A stretch of DNA of 9,104 bases from Anaerolineales bacterium (GCA_030673085.1 DAOVFE010000049.1:1-9104); one strand, 5' to 3'; numbered from the stretch's first letter, positions 1 to 5,542 are shown. Numbers and translations: made by a program. Notes: generated by a model from the sequence alone, not told the origin.

Positions 1-69
1 GGGATGATAATCGCGATTTTCGACTTTTCAGATAGCCCCTTCTTCTAAGGAAAAAGCCATAATGGGGGC

Positions 70-217
70 GGTAGCTCCCAAACCCACACTTTCCACTCAT
101 CCCTACAGCAAGTTGTTGGGTTTCCTGGCTTTTTCCATGGGCCGGTAGCCCCCAAACTCCCACTTTCCACTCATCCCCACAGAAAGCTATTGGGTTTCAT
201 GACTTTTTCCCATGATG
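70..217. repeat. Two tandem copies of a 74-bp unit
   Basis: Copy 1 is 70-143 and copy 2 is 144-217. Both begin GGTAGCYCCCAAAC and share CACTTTCCACTCATCCC, then ACAG, then TTGGGTTTC, then CTTTTTCC. Over the first 66 positions I count about nine differences. Each unit keeps CCCAA near its start and TTGGG about 34 bases later (77-81 with 116-120 in copy 1), so each could form a stem. A second hairpin, TGGGGGC-GGTA-GCTCCCA, spans the left edge of copy 1. An 11-bp inverted copy of TGGCTTTTTCC (126-136) lies at 49-59. Origin and function are unknown. Confidence 0.85.
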
Positions 218-376
218 TCTCTTTTTCAGCACTCTTTTTAATATATTTGAAATTCTTTATTCGACCTGCTCAGTCAGATTTCGGATGAAGGAAGTGTAGG
301 ATACGAGGATGATTAAGGGTATGTGTATTGCCCGCCAGCGACTATTGTCCTCTATTACGGGAAAAAGCTAGAAAGA

Positions 377-405
377 TTGCCAGCGCACGACGCATGCTGT
401 ATAGG
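377..405 (+). promoter_or_regulatory. Possible sigma-70 promoter reading into the 22-bp repeats
   Basis: TTGCCA (377-382) is followed after 17 bp by TATAGG (400-405), which gives a predicted start near 412. Each hexamer matches the consensus at four of six positions. No credible gene lies downstream on this strand before the dus gene (antisense), so if it is active it would make a short untranslated RNA containing the 22-bp repeats. A chance match of this quality is quite possible. Confidence 0.25.
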
Positions 406-465
406 GCTTATTGTTGGGCGGGATGCATGGGCTGCGTGAAGAAAAACATCATCATGGGGTTTCCA

Positions 466-553
466 CCTCGTTCGTGAAGTCGGCAGGCTTCATTCGTGAA
501 GCTGATAGGCCCCGTTCGCGATGCTTAAAGGCCTCGTTCACGATAGCGATAGG
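466..553. repeat. Four tandem 22-bp repeats
   Basis: Units are 466-487, 488-509, 510-531 and 532-553. Each starts with a Y-rich C(C/T)(C/T)C, then (G/A)TTC(G/A)(C/T)GA, and ends in AGG. They abut with no spacer, so this is not a CRISPR. The second unit contains CTTCA-TTCG-TGAAG, a perfect 5-bp stem closed by a TTCG tetraloop. The junction of units 1 and 2 can form GAAGTC-GGCA-GGCTTC instead. The array lies 72 bp beyond the stop codon of the minus-strand dus gene. Confidence 0.85.
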
Positions 554-624
554 CTTTACCGCTTGCTGCGGGCTTCTTCACCCAGTTTTTGGGATAGCCA
601 GAGTTTGCTAAATGCTGGGAGAGT

Positions 625-1629
625 TCAGTGAAGTGGGGAATCGTTAATAGTCGGAAGTGAAGACATTGTTGGCCGAGCGAGTCCAAGTTGCAATAGATAA
701 AACCGTAGTTGCTGGACATCAATACAGGTGAGCAGCTGATAGCGAAGGGGTTTCCGCGGTTTGAACGGGGAGATATACCTTGCGAGGTGTTTGCGAAAAA
801 GTATGAGACCGCGCTTTGGACCATAGTAATCGAGCATCCGATCCAAATGAAAATGGATAACGGCCGCGATTTCAGGCTGGGAGACTTCATCCCGGCTGCG
901 GCGTTGGAAGATCCACGGATTGCCTATCGATGCTCGTCCGATCATTACACCATCGCACCGGGTGTGACGCTTCAGTCGTTCAATATCATCGATAGTATGT
1001 ACATCCCCATTGCCAAGAACTGGGATTGAGACATGTTGTTTAATATCAGCGATGGCATCCCAATCGGCTTTGCCGCTATAGCCTTGGTTTCGGGTGCGCG
1101 CGTGAACAGCGATAAGTTGTGCCCCGCTTTCTTCAATGGCCTGGGCGACCTCTAAATAATTGCGACTATCGTTGTCCCATCCCAAACGGATCTTTGCTGT
1201 GATGGGAATGGTTAAGGCTTTTCTCAAGTTATCCATAATGCGAGCGATTTTAGCCGGGTCTCGTAGCAATCCGGCTCCAGCTCCGCGGCTGGAGACGCGG
1301 CGCACCGAACACCCCATATTAACATCAATAGCATCCGGATGGAGCTTGATAATTTGACGGACAGCCCTCAACAAACGATCTTCATCGTTATCCAAGATCT
1401 GAAAAACGATCGGCCTTTCCTCAGGAAAGAAACGCAGTCCATCCCAGGCAGAGGCCGCGCCTTGAAGTAACCCTATCGCATTGGCAAATGGGGTATAGCT
1501 TATTGAAGAGCCGAATAGGCGGCATAGAGCACGAAAGGGCGGATCGCAAAAGCCGCTCATCGGCGCTAGTATCAGATCGCCAAAGACCGGGATAGGGCCA
1601 AGGCTGAAGGCAGGGATATTCTCAGGCAT
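625..1629 (-). CDS. dus: tRNA-dihydrouridine synthase (Dus family)
   Basis: A 334-residue FMN enzyme that reduces specific uridines in tRNA to dihydrouridine with NADPH in the cytoplasm. An N-terminal TIM barrel begins with LAPMSGFCDPPFR (21-33). The catalytic cysteine is Cys107 in VNMGCSVRRV, followed by GAGAGLL (116-122). Also visible are AKIRLGW (145-151), HARTR (176-180), the FMN phosphate region GNGDV (206-210) and GRASIGNPWIF (231-241). Length fits the family. The usual GCP after the catalytic Cys is GCS here, and the usual Thr-Glu of the TEM motif is replaced by YTPF (45-48), so it is a divergent member; the DusA/B/C subclass and target uridine cannot be assigned. The ATG at 1629 has no Shine-Dalgarno sequence but follows a likely promoter by a few bases. 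It is divergent from holB. Confidence 0.93.
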   Translation of the reverse strand: MPENIPAFSLGPIPVFGDLILAPMSGFCDPPFRALCRLFGSSISYTPFANAIGLLQGAASAWDGLRFFPEERPIVFQILDNDEDRLLRAVRQIIKLHPDAIDVNMGCSVRRVSSRGAGAGLLRDPAKIARIMDNLRKALTIPITAKIRLGWDNDSRNYLEVAQAIEESGAQLIAVHARTRNQGYSGKADWDAIADIKQHVSIPVLGNGDVHTIDDIERLKRHTRCDGVMIGRASIGNPWIFQRRSRDEVSQPEIAAVIHFHLDRMLDYYGPKRGLILFRKHLARYISPFKPRKPLRYQLLTCIDVQQLRFYLLQLGLARPTMSSLPTINDSPLH

Positions 1630-1638
1630 AGACCATTA

Positions 1639-1667
1639 TTTATACATTAAACCCGGATTTTTGTGTA
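1639..1667 (-). promoter_or_regulatory. Predicted dus promoter, near-leaderless
   Basis: On the minus strand TACACA (1667-1662) and TATAAA (1644-1639) are separated by 17 bp. The predicted start near 1632 lies about three bases before the dus ATG (1629), which fits the lack of any Shine-Dalgarno sequence there. It stands back to back with the holB promoter. Confidence 0.45.
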
Positions 1668-1685
1668 TGAATTCCATCGCTGGCC

Positions 1686-1715
1686 TTGTGGGCAGAGAGC
1701 AGACTGGGCTACAAT
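1686..1715 (+). promoter_or_regulatory. Predicted holB promoter, leaderless
   Basis: TTGTGG (1686-1691), an 18-bp spacer and TACAAT (1710-1715). The A of the holB ATG (1722) is seven bases beyond the -10 box, exactly where transcription would be expected to start. There is no Shine-Dalgarno sequence in front of that ATG. A longer frame starting with TTG at 1686 would have to start inside the -35 box, which argues against it. Confidence 0.5.
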
Positions 1716-1721
1716 CATAAG

Positions 1722-2735
1722 ATGAGCTGGAATTTATTCGGACATGAATGGGCGGCGAAGTTGCTTCGCGGCCACCTAAAAAGCCAGAACGTGCGTCACG
1801 CCTATCTCTTTACCGGACTAGAAGGCGTTGGTAAGCGAACACTGGCTTTGCGTTTCGCCCAGGCATTGGATTGCACGTCAGCGCCTGAACCGGGAGAATT
1901 CTGCGGAAATTGTCGGGCCTGCCGGCTGATTGAGAGCGAAAGCTATCCTGATCTGCATATCGTCGAAGCCGAGCGAGGAACTCAGGTGGTAGTTGATCAG
2001 GTTCGTCAACTGCAGCGCCAGCTGGCTCTGGCGCCCTATGAAGGCCGCTGGCGGATCGCTCTTTTTCCGGCATTTGATCGGGCAAACATTTACGCTGCAA
2101 ATGCGTTATTGAAGACCCTGGAGGAACCTCCCTCGAAGGTTATTATGTTGCTCACCGCTCGCTCGGCAGAATCTCTTCTACCTACAATTGTATCGCGTTG
2201 CGAGGTGATTCCGCTGCGAGCACCACCGATTGAAAAGCTGGCGCAGGCATTAATTGAGGACGGCATAGCCGAGGAACGCGCCCGGCTGTTGGCTTGTATT
2301 GCCGGGGGATGCCCGGGCACTGCATTTCGAATGATCAAGGATCCAACTTTACTAGAGCAGCGAACCGAATTTCTGGATGACCTCATGAGCTTGCTGTCCG
2401 GCAATTGGGCCGAGCAATGCAACCTCATCCGCAAACGTCTTCAAGCAAACTCAAGGAACATTAAGAAACAACGATCTCGAACGATTGAGATGCTAGATGC
2501 CTGGATTAGTCTGTGGCGAGATGTCTTGGTCGAAGCCTATGCGGCTGAAGTACCAATTGGAAATCCTGACCGGCGAGATATGGTGCATCGTCTGGCCAGT
2601 TCATTAGCTCCCGAAAGCGTCGTTTATGTTCTCCAACGGATAGAACATGCATTGCAGGATATTAGCCGCAATGCAAATATTCAACTGACGCTTGAGACAT
2701 TGATGTTGGATATCATTGACGTGCAATCATTCTAA
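1722..2735 (+). CDS. holB: DNA polymerase III subunit delta' (clamp loader)
   Basis: A 337-residue AAA+ clamp-loader subunit that, with delta and the tau/gamma (DnaX) subunits, opens and loads the beta sliding clamp in the replisome. Near the N-terminus are HAYLFTG and the P-loop GLEGVGKRT (32-40). The zinc module is C51-x9-C61-x2-C64-x2-C67. LLKTLEEPP (129-137) and SRC (158-160, the arginine finger) are the family hallmarks. The Walker B region (about 112-119) has no DExx, as in delta' generally. A helical C-terminal half (about 205-337) matches the collar domain. The ATG at 1722 is preferred over an in-frame TTG at 1686 because the protein begins there as family members do (SWNLFGHEWA) and a promoter overlaps the upstream segment. 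It converges on spoVS; the 125 bp between them (2736-2860) shows no clear terminator. Confidence 0.93.
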   Translation: MSWNLFGHEWAAKLLRGHLKSQNVRHAYLFTGLEGVGKRTLALRFAQALDCTSAPEPGEFCGNCRACRLIESESYPDLHIVEAERGTQVVVDQVRQLQRQLALAPYEGRWRIALFPAFDRANIYAANALLKTLEEPPSKVIMLLTARSAESLLPTIVSRCEVIPLRAPPIEKLAQALIEDGIAEERARLLACIAGGCPGTAFRMIKDPTLLEQRTEFLDDLMSLLSGNWAEQCNLIRKRLQANSRNIKKQRSRTIEMLDAWISLWRDVLVEAYAAEVPIGNPDRRDMVHRLASSLAPESVVYVLQRIEHALQDISRNANIQLTLETLMLDIIDVQSF

Positions 2736-2860
2736 TTGAGGACGAGTAGTACGAAATAGCAATGGGGGAATCAAACGCTAAGGGGACTACCTTATCAATC
2801 AGGGATTACAGGCAGCATAGCAGGCGCAGCCGTTAAAGCTGAATCTGCGAATGGAAACGA

Positions 2861-3121
2861 TCAGCGAGGCTCGACCACAAGGCGAATGGCCGTGCGTTCC
2901 TTACCCTCAATATCTACAGTTGTAAATTCGGGGATGCAAACAACGTCCAGGCCATCTTCATGAAGATAGCCACGGGCAATAGCAACAGCTTTAACAGCTT
3001 GATTAACTGCCCCGGCGCCAATGGCTTGAACATCAGCGTGATTATGTTCGCGAACAACGCCGGCAATTGCACCGGCAACGGCAGAGGTACGTGAGTTGGC
3101 CGATACTTTAATGATATCCAT
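2861..3121 (-). CDS. spoVS: Stage V sporulation protein S (SpoVS)
   Basis: An 86-residue Alba-like protein, exactly the usual SpoVS length. It matches the family along its whole length: ILKVSA-like start (DIIKVSANS), SVAGAIAGV-type segment (15-22), the very conserved QAIGAGAVNQAVKAVAIARGY (32-52, quoted only in part elsewhere), CIPEFT (62-67) and the ERTAIRLVVEPR end. In Bacillus SpoVS affects spore coat and cortex assembly; in non-sporulating phyla it is widespread and its role is unsettled, probably nucleic-acid binding and regulatory. A good Shine-Dalgarno sequence (AAGGGGAGG, 3126-3134) stands four bases before the ATG. It lies 103 bp downstream of the dck-like gene and probably has its own promoter with a palindrome in the leader. 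Confidence 0.96.
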   Translation of the reverse strand: MDIIKVSANSRTSAVAGAIAGVVREHNHADVQAIGAGAVNQAVKAVAIARGYLHEDGLDVVCIPEFTTVDIEGKERTAIRLVVEPR

Positions 3122-3155
3122 CGGGCCTCCCCTTGGTTGATAGCTTCATTATTGC

Positions 3156-3176
3156 CCGATAATGTTGAATTATCGG
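3156..3176 (-). promoter_or_regulatory. Perfect 8-bp inverted repeat in the spoVS leader
   Basis: CCGATAAT, five bases, ATTATCGG. It lies just downstream of the predicted spoVS transcription start (near 3178) and 35 bp before the ATG, so it could be an operator or a 5' end hairpin in the mRNA. No regulator can be named from the sequence. Confidence 0.5.
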
Positions 3177-3184
3177 CTCTTAAC

Positions 3185-3213
3185 ATTGTACTGGATTCGA
3201 GACGGTGAAGCAA
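3185..3213 (-). promoter_or_regulatory. Predicted spoVS promoter
   Basis: On the minus strand TTGCTT (3213-3208), a 17-bp spacer and TACAAT (3190-3185), all inside the gap between the dck-like stop codon and spoVS. Transcription would start near 3178, giving a leader of about 57 bases that begins with the 21-bp palindrome and ends with a normal Shine-Dalgarno sequence. Confidence 0.45.
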
Positions 3214-3224
3214 GCCGGCTGGGT

Positions 3225-3896
3225 TCAATTACTTTGCCCATTTACCTTTGCAAGCTCATCGGCATTAAAAACTACTTCTTCTTTTCCAGAAAGCTTTTCA
3301 TGGATCTTAGATACGATGAGATCAAGGTGGCTGGAATGGGCTACATAGTCGAGATCGTCGGCTGGGACGGCGAGAACAGGGCAAAATGTAAAGTTATCGA
3401 TCCAGGATTCATATAGCTCGTTTAGGCGCTCAAGGTAATCCGGCTGTATTTGCTGTTCATATGTGCGCCCCCGCTGGGCGATCCGTTCAAGGAGGGTCTC
3501 GGTTGAAGCGCGCAAGTAAACAACGAGGTCTGGCGGTGGGAGGAAATCACTAAGAACGAGATATAGTTCGCGATATGTTAGGTAATCGCGCTCGCTCATA
3601 TGGCCTTGTAAGTATAGATTATTAGCGAAAACCTCGGCATCTTCATAAACGCTGCGATCTTGAAGAGCTGAGGTAGGATGATTGCAAAGTTTGCGGTGGG
3701 CTCGCAGTCGTCGGGTGAGGAAGTAGATTTGTGAATGAAATGCCCATGAGCGCATGTCCTGGTAGAAATCGGACAGGTAGGGGTTTTCGGCCACGGGCTC
3801 GTAGAATGGCTCCCATCCAAGACGTTGAGAGAGCATTCCAACCAGAGTTGATTTTCCCACTCCAATATTGCCGGCAATCGCAACAAACTTTTTCAT
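3225..3896 (-). CDS. dck: Deoxynucleoside kinase, Dck-like (deoxyadenosine/deoxycytidine kinase)
   Basis: A 223-residue salvage kinase that phosphorylates deoxynucleosides to their 5'-monophosphates in the cytoplasm. The P-loop is GNIGVGKST (9-17), followed by YEPVAENPYLSDFY (32-45), FHSQIYFL (53-60), the DRS motif in QDRSVYED (79-86) and the arginine-rich lid RIAQRGRTYE (138-147). The DRSVYED motif and the YESWIDNFTFCPVL segment (162-174) match the Bacillus Dck type rather than Dgk; the substrate is inferred from that. The ATG at 3896 is chosen because GAGGAAAGGG lies 8 bases upstream and the P-loop then sits at the usual distance. The frame stays open upstream to a stop at 4017-4019 and could add 34 residues from a TTG at 3998. 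The C-terminal tail after about residue 205 is longer than usual. Confidence 0.9.
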   Translation of the reverse strand: MKKFVAIAGNIGVGKSTLVGMLSQRLGWEPFYEPVAENPYLSDFYQDMRSWAFHSQIYFLTRRLRAHRKLCNHPTSALQDRSVYEDAEVFANNLYLQGHMSERDYLTYRELYLVLSDFLPPPDLVVYLRASTETLLERIAQRGRTYEQQIQPDYLERLNELYESWIDNFTFCPVLAVPADDLDYVAHSSHLDLIVSKIHEKLSGKEEVVFNADELAKVNGQSN

Positions 3897-4040
3897 GGCC
3901 CTTTCCTCACGATAGCTAATATGCTCTTTTAAATCGGCCAGTTCGAGAGCGGATTTCTGTTTGAATCCTTCGGGAAACGGAAGATTGGGTTGACGCAAAG
4001 CGATGTTCAGATTTAATTAGGTTGAGCAACAAGATTAATC

Positions 4041-4159
4041 GAGAGTGTTGAAAAAGAGAGGAATCTTGCCGAAATAATAGTATATATGGGGTGGAAGCGT
4101 AGCTTCTACCCCATATATGCCATACTCTTTTATGGGTAAATATGTTTTTCAACATCCTC
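4041..4159. mobile_element. 119-bp MITE-like element with terminal inverted repeats and TTAATC target duplication
   Basis: Left end GAGAGTGTTGAAAAA (4041-4055) and the reverse complement of the right end, GAGGATGTTGAAAAA (4145-4159), agree at 13 of 15 positions. The element is flanked by TTAATC in direct orientation on both sides (4035-4040 and 4160-4165), as expected of a target-site duplication. The centre is a long hairpin: 4080-4098 pairs with 4102-4120 around a GTA loop, with only two G-T pairs. No transposase is encoded, so mobility would need a transposase from elsewhere that recognises these ends. I cannot name the parent IS family. Confidence 0.8.
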
Positions 4160-4381
4160 TTAATCTCCAGAGTCCGAGATGATGCTCGGCGCGCCAGGCT
4201 GTTTTGGGGATTCGTTAGCGCCCGAGCCAGAACTATATATGAATGATTGCGGGTCAAGAGAAAGAGGAGCGGCATGGCAGATTTTATCAATGAAAAGCCA
4301 GGCATATTGAAATGTCAATGGATAATTTTCGAGTGCACCCGGAATTAAATACAGCGAGCATTGGCAATAAACTGTATTCAT
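4160..4381 (-). CDS. Doubtful small hypothetical protein
   Basis: A 73-codon frame starting ATG at 4381, 27 bp after the dgk-like stop and in the same frame. No Shine-Dalgarno sequence precedes it. The product is not recognised: a mixed first half (NTVYCQCSLYLIPGALENYP) and a Ser/Gly/Pro-rich acidic tail ending SIISDSGD. The stop codon lies in the MITE target site (GATTAA), and because that site is duplicated it would also have been present before the insertion, so the MITE did not truncate this frame. It may be a real small protein, a decayed gene tail or chance. Confidence 0.2.
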   Translation of the reverse strand: MNTVYCQCSLYLIPGALENYPLTFQYAWLFIDKICHAAPLSLDPQSFIYSSGSGANESPKQPGAPSIISDSGD

Positions 4382-4408
4382 GCGCTAGAAAATTTCGCCA
4401 GCTAACTC

Positions 4409-5050
4409 TCACTCCGAATGGTCTCCTTGGAAGGGCAACTCGGGCTGATAAGGTGGAATGCCCAGGGCGCTGCGAATGCGATTCGCAACTTGGCTTAGAT
4501 GCTTGGGCTGGTGGACAAAGTCGAGTCGAGAGCTATCAATGGCCAGCACCTTTTCGGGGTGGCGGGTAAAGTGCGCGTCATAAGCCTGGTTTAGCGCCTC
4601 GATATAATCTCTTTCCATGTTGCGCTCATACGATCGGTCGCGAGATGCTATACGCTGCATAGCGATGTTAGTATCGGCTTTCAGATACACAATTAGATCG
4701 GGTTTGGGAATTCGCTCGGCCAGGGCTTCATGGACCAGATTGTATGTGGCTAGTTCGTCTCCGGTCAGGTTAATGCGAGCGAAGATAGCGTCTTTTTCAA
4801 ACGTATAGTCGGAGATGAGGGTTCTCTGGCTTAAGTCGGAGTGGATTAGATCCATCTGTTGGCGATAGCGACTTAACAGGAAAAAAATCTGGGTCTGGAA
4901 AGCGTATCGCTTACGGTCGGTGTAAAAATTGGAAAGAAAGGGGTTTTGCTCAAATATTTCCAGCAGGACATCGGAACTAAAAACTGGCTGAAGGAGACGG
5001 GCCAGCGATGTTTTGCCTACGCCGATCACGCCTTCAATAGCAATATACAT
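4409..5050 (-). CDS. dgk: Deoxynucleoside kinase, Dgk-like (deoxyguanosine kinase)
   Basis: A 213-residue paralogue of the next gene downstream, also a P-loop salvage kinase. It begins MYIAIEGVIGVGKTSL with the P-loop at 7-15, then EQNPFLSNFYTD (34-45), FQTQIFFLLSRYRQ (51-64) and the lid RIASRDRSYER (133-143). Where the Dck-like protein has DRSVYED, this one has SDYTFEKD (80-87), the form I remember from Bacillus Dgk (ADYHIYK). Together the pair should cover purine and pyrimidine deoxynucleosides, as the adjacent dgk/dck pairs of Firmicutes do. An AGGA sequence seven bases before the ATG supports the start. It ends in a QPELPF tail. Transcription continues towards the dck-like gene, but 512 bp and a MITE intervene. 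Confidence 0.9.
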   Translation of the reverse strand: MYIAIEGVIGVGKTSLARLLQPVFSSDVLLEIFEQNPFLSNFYTDRKRYAFQTQIFFLLSRYRQQMDLIHSDLSQRTLISDYTFEKDAIFARINLTGDELATYNLVHEALAERIPKPDLIVYLKADTNIAMQRIASRDRSYERNMERDYIEALNQAYDAHFTRHPEKVLAIDSSRLDFVHQPKHLSQVANRIRSALGIPPYQPELPFQGDHSE

Positions 5051-5172
5051 GGCCTAATCCTGATGCGATGGGAATTGATAGCTTTCGACTATAAGGATAC
5101 TCGTATTCTTCTTATGAGGCAATAATTTACGACGGATATGATTATGAGAAGAAGCAAAATATCCCCGGCGCG

Positions 5173-5239
5173 CGACAGACGCTGTCGTTTATTCGATTAG
5201 CCAGAATATAAATGGCCAGGGCCGTAGGCCCTGCAGGGC
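5173..5239. repeat. Cluster of short perfect hairpins
   Basis: CGACAG-ACG-CTGTCG (5173-5187) is a 6-bp stem with a 3-base loop, followed on the plus strand by TTTATT. CAGGGCC-GTA-GGCCCTG (5217-5233) is a 7-bp stem. It overlaps GCCCTGCAGGGC (5228-5239), a perfect 12-bp palindrome, so three copies of the same half-site alternate in orientation. They lie in the leader region right of the dgk-like gene and could act on transcript ends or be the remains of another repeat element. Confidence 0.6.
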
Positions 5240-5261
5240 GATAGTCCTGAGCGAATATTTA

Positions 5262-5348
5262 AACAAAACCCGCACCCGAAGGGGCAAAATTCCTGCAATG
5301 GGGGATGTCCCTAAAGGACATCCCTAAAGGAATTTTGAGGGTTTTGTC
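5262..5348. repeat. Nested triple palindrome, possibly a second MITE
   Basis: Three perfect inverted repeats are nested: ACAAAACCC (5263-5271) with GGGTTTTGT (5339-5347); AAAATTCCT (5286-5294) with AGGAATTTT (5328-5336); GGGATGTCC (5302-5310) with GGACATCCC (5316-5324) around the loop CTAAA. The whole unit is flanked by ATTTA in direct orientation (5257-5261 and 5349-5353), compatible with a 5-bp target duplication, though an AT-rich pentamer can recur by chance. In the minus-strand transcript it would fold into a long rod between the lipoprotein genes and the dgk-like gene; there is no T-tract typical of an intrinsic terminator. Confidence 0.75.
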
Positions 5349-5532
5349 ATTTACTGCGGGGCTCTTGCCTAAATTTCAGATAGACCTTAAACAGATAAGC
5401 CGCCGGCGAATGAAAAATTAGAGCGGGATCCTCTTGGACCGTGGCCTGAAAGGGAGACGAGATCTTACGACGAAAGGGCAAGGGTAGTGCAATTTCATTG
5501 ACCAAAAGATTCGGCGCTTCGCGCAATCGCAT
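5347..5532 (-). CDS. Doubtful small hypothetical protein beside lipoprotein 1
   Basis: A 61-codon frame that starts ATG 10 bp after the lipoprotein 1 stop codon. The product (MRLREAPNLLVNEIALPLPF...) is basic and is not recognised; no signal peptide, membrane segment or known motif is seen. No Shine-Dalgarno sequence precedes the ATG. Its TGA stop (5349-5347) straddles the edge of the nested palindrome; if that element and one ATTTA copy are removed, the frame runs on for about 22 more codons. The spacing would suit the last gene of the lipoprotein transcript, but evidence for translation is thin. Confidence 0.27.
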   Translation of the reverse strand: MRLREAPNLLVNEIALPLPFRRKISSPFQATVQEDPALIFHSPAAYLFKVYLKFRQEPRSK

Positions 5533-5542
5533 GCTAGGAAGG

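Larger units (their letters stand above)
1..624. other. Non-coding region left of the dus gene, rich in tandem repeats
   Basis: No reading frame here is convincing. The longest (411-611, plus) starts with TTG, lacks a ribosome binding site and runs through a 22-bp repeat whose period is not a multiple of three. The region holds two 74-bp direct repeats (70-217), four 22-bp repeats (466-553), a possible plus-strand promoter (377-405) and small hairpins at 559-571 and 581-593. No T-rich terminator is seen for the minus-strand dus gene that ends at 625. About 160 bp (216-376) show nothing recognisable. Confidence 0.6.
3897..4408. other. 512-bp gap between the two kinase genes
   Basis: In transcription order (right to left) it holds a doubtful 73-codon frame (4381-4160), a MITE with its target duplications (4165-4035), and a stretch open in the frame of the dck-like gene (4016-3897). 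No good promoter for the dck-like gene was found in it, so that gene may depend on read-through from the dgk-like gene across the MITE hairpin. Confidence 0.6.

Noticed and set aside
466..553. CRISPR array
   Set aside because: The 22-bp repeats abut without spacers and differ from each other; no cas genes are present.
411..611. Small plus-strand gene of 66 codons
   Set aside because: TTG start without a ribosome binding site, running through a repeat of 22 bp that shifts frame each unit.
525..890. Minus-strand frame of 121 codons
   Set aside because: It overlaps the dus coding sequence in another frame and continues into the tandem repeat; it has no recognisable product.
1686..1721. TTG-started N-terminal extension of holB
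   Set aside because: The TTG is inside the predicted -35 box and the extra residues do not resemble delta' N-termini.
3162..3416. Plus-strand frame of 84 codons
   Set aside because: It is antisense to the end of the dck-like gene and to the spoVS leader, with no recognisable product.
4035..4165. Truncation of the 73-codon frame by the MITE
   Set aside because: The TAA belongs to the target site (GATTAA), so the frame would have ended at the same place before insertion.
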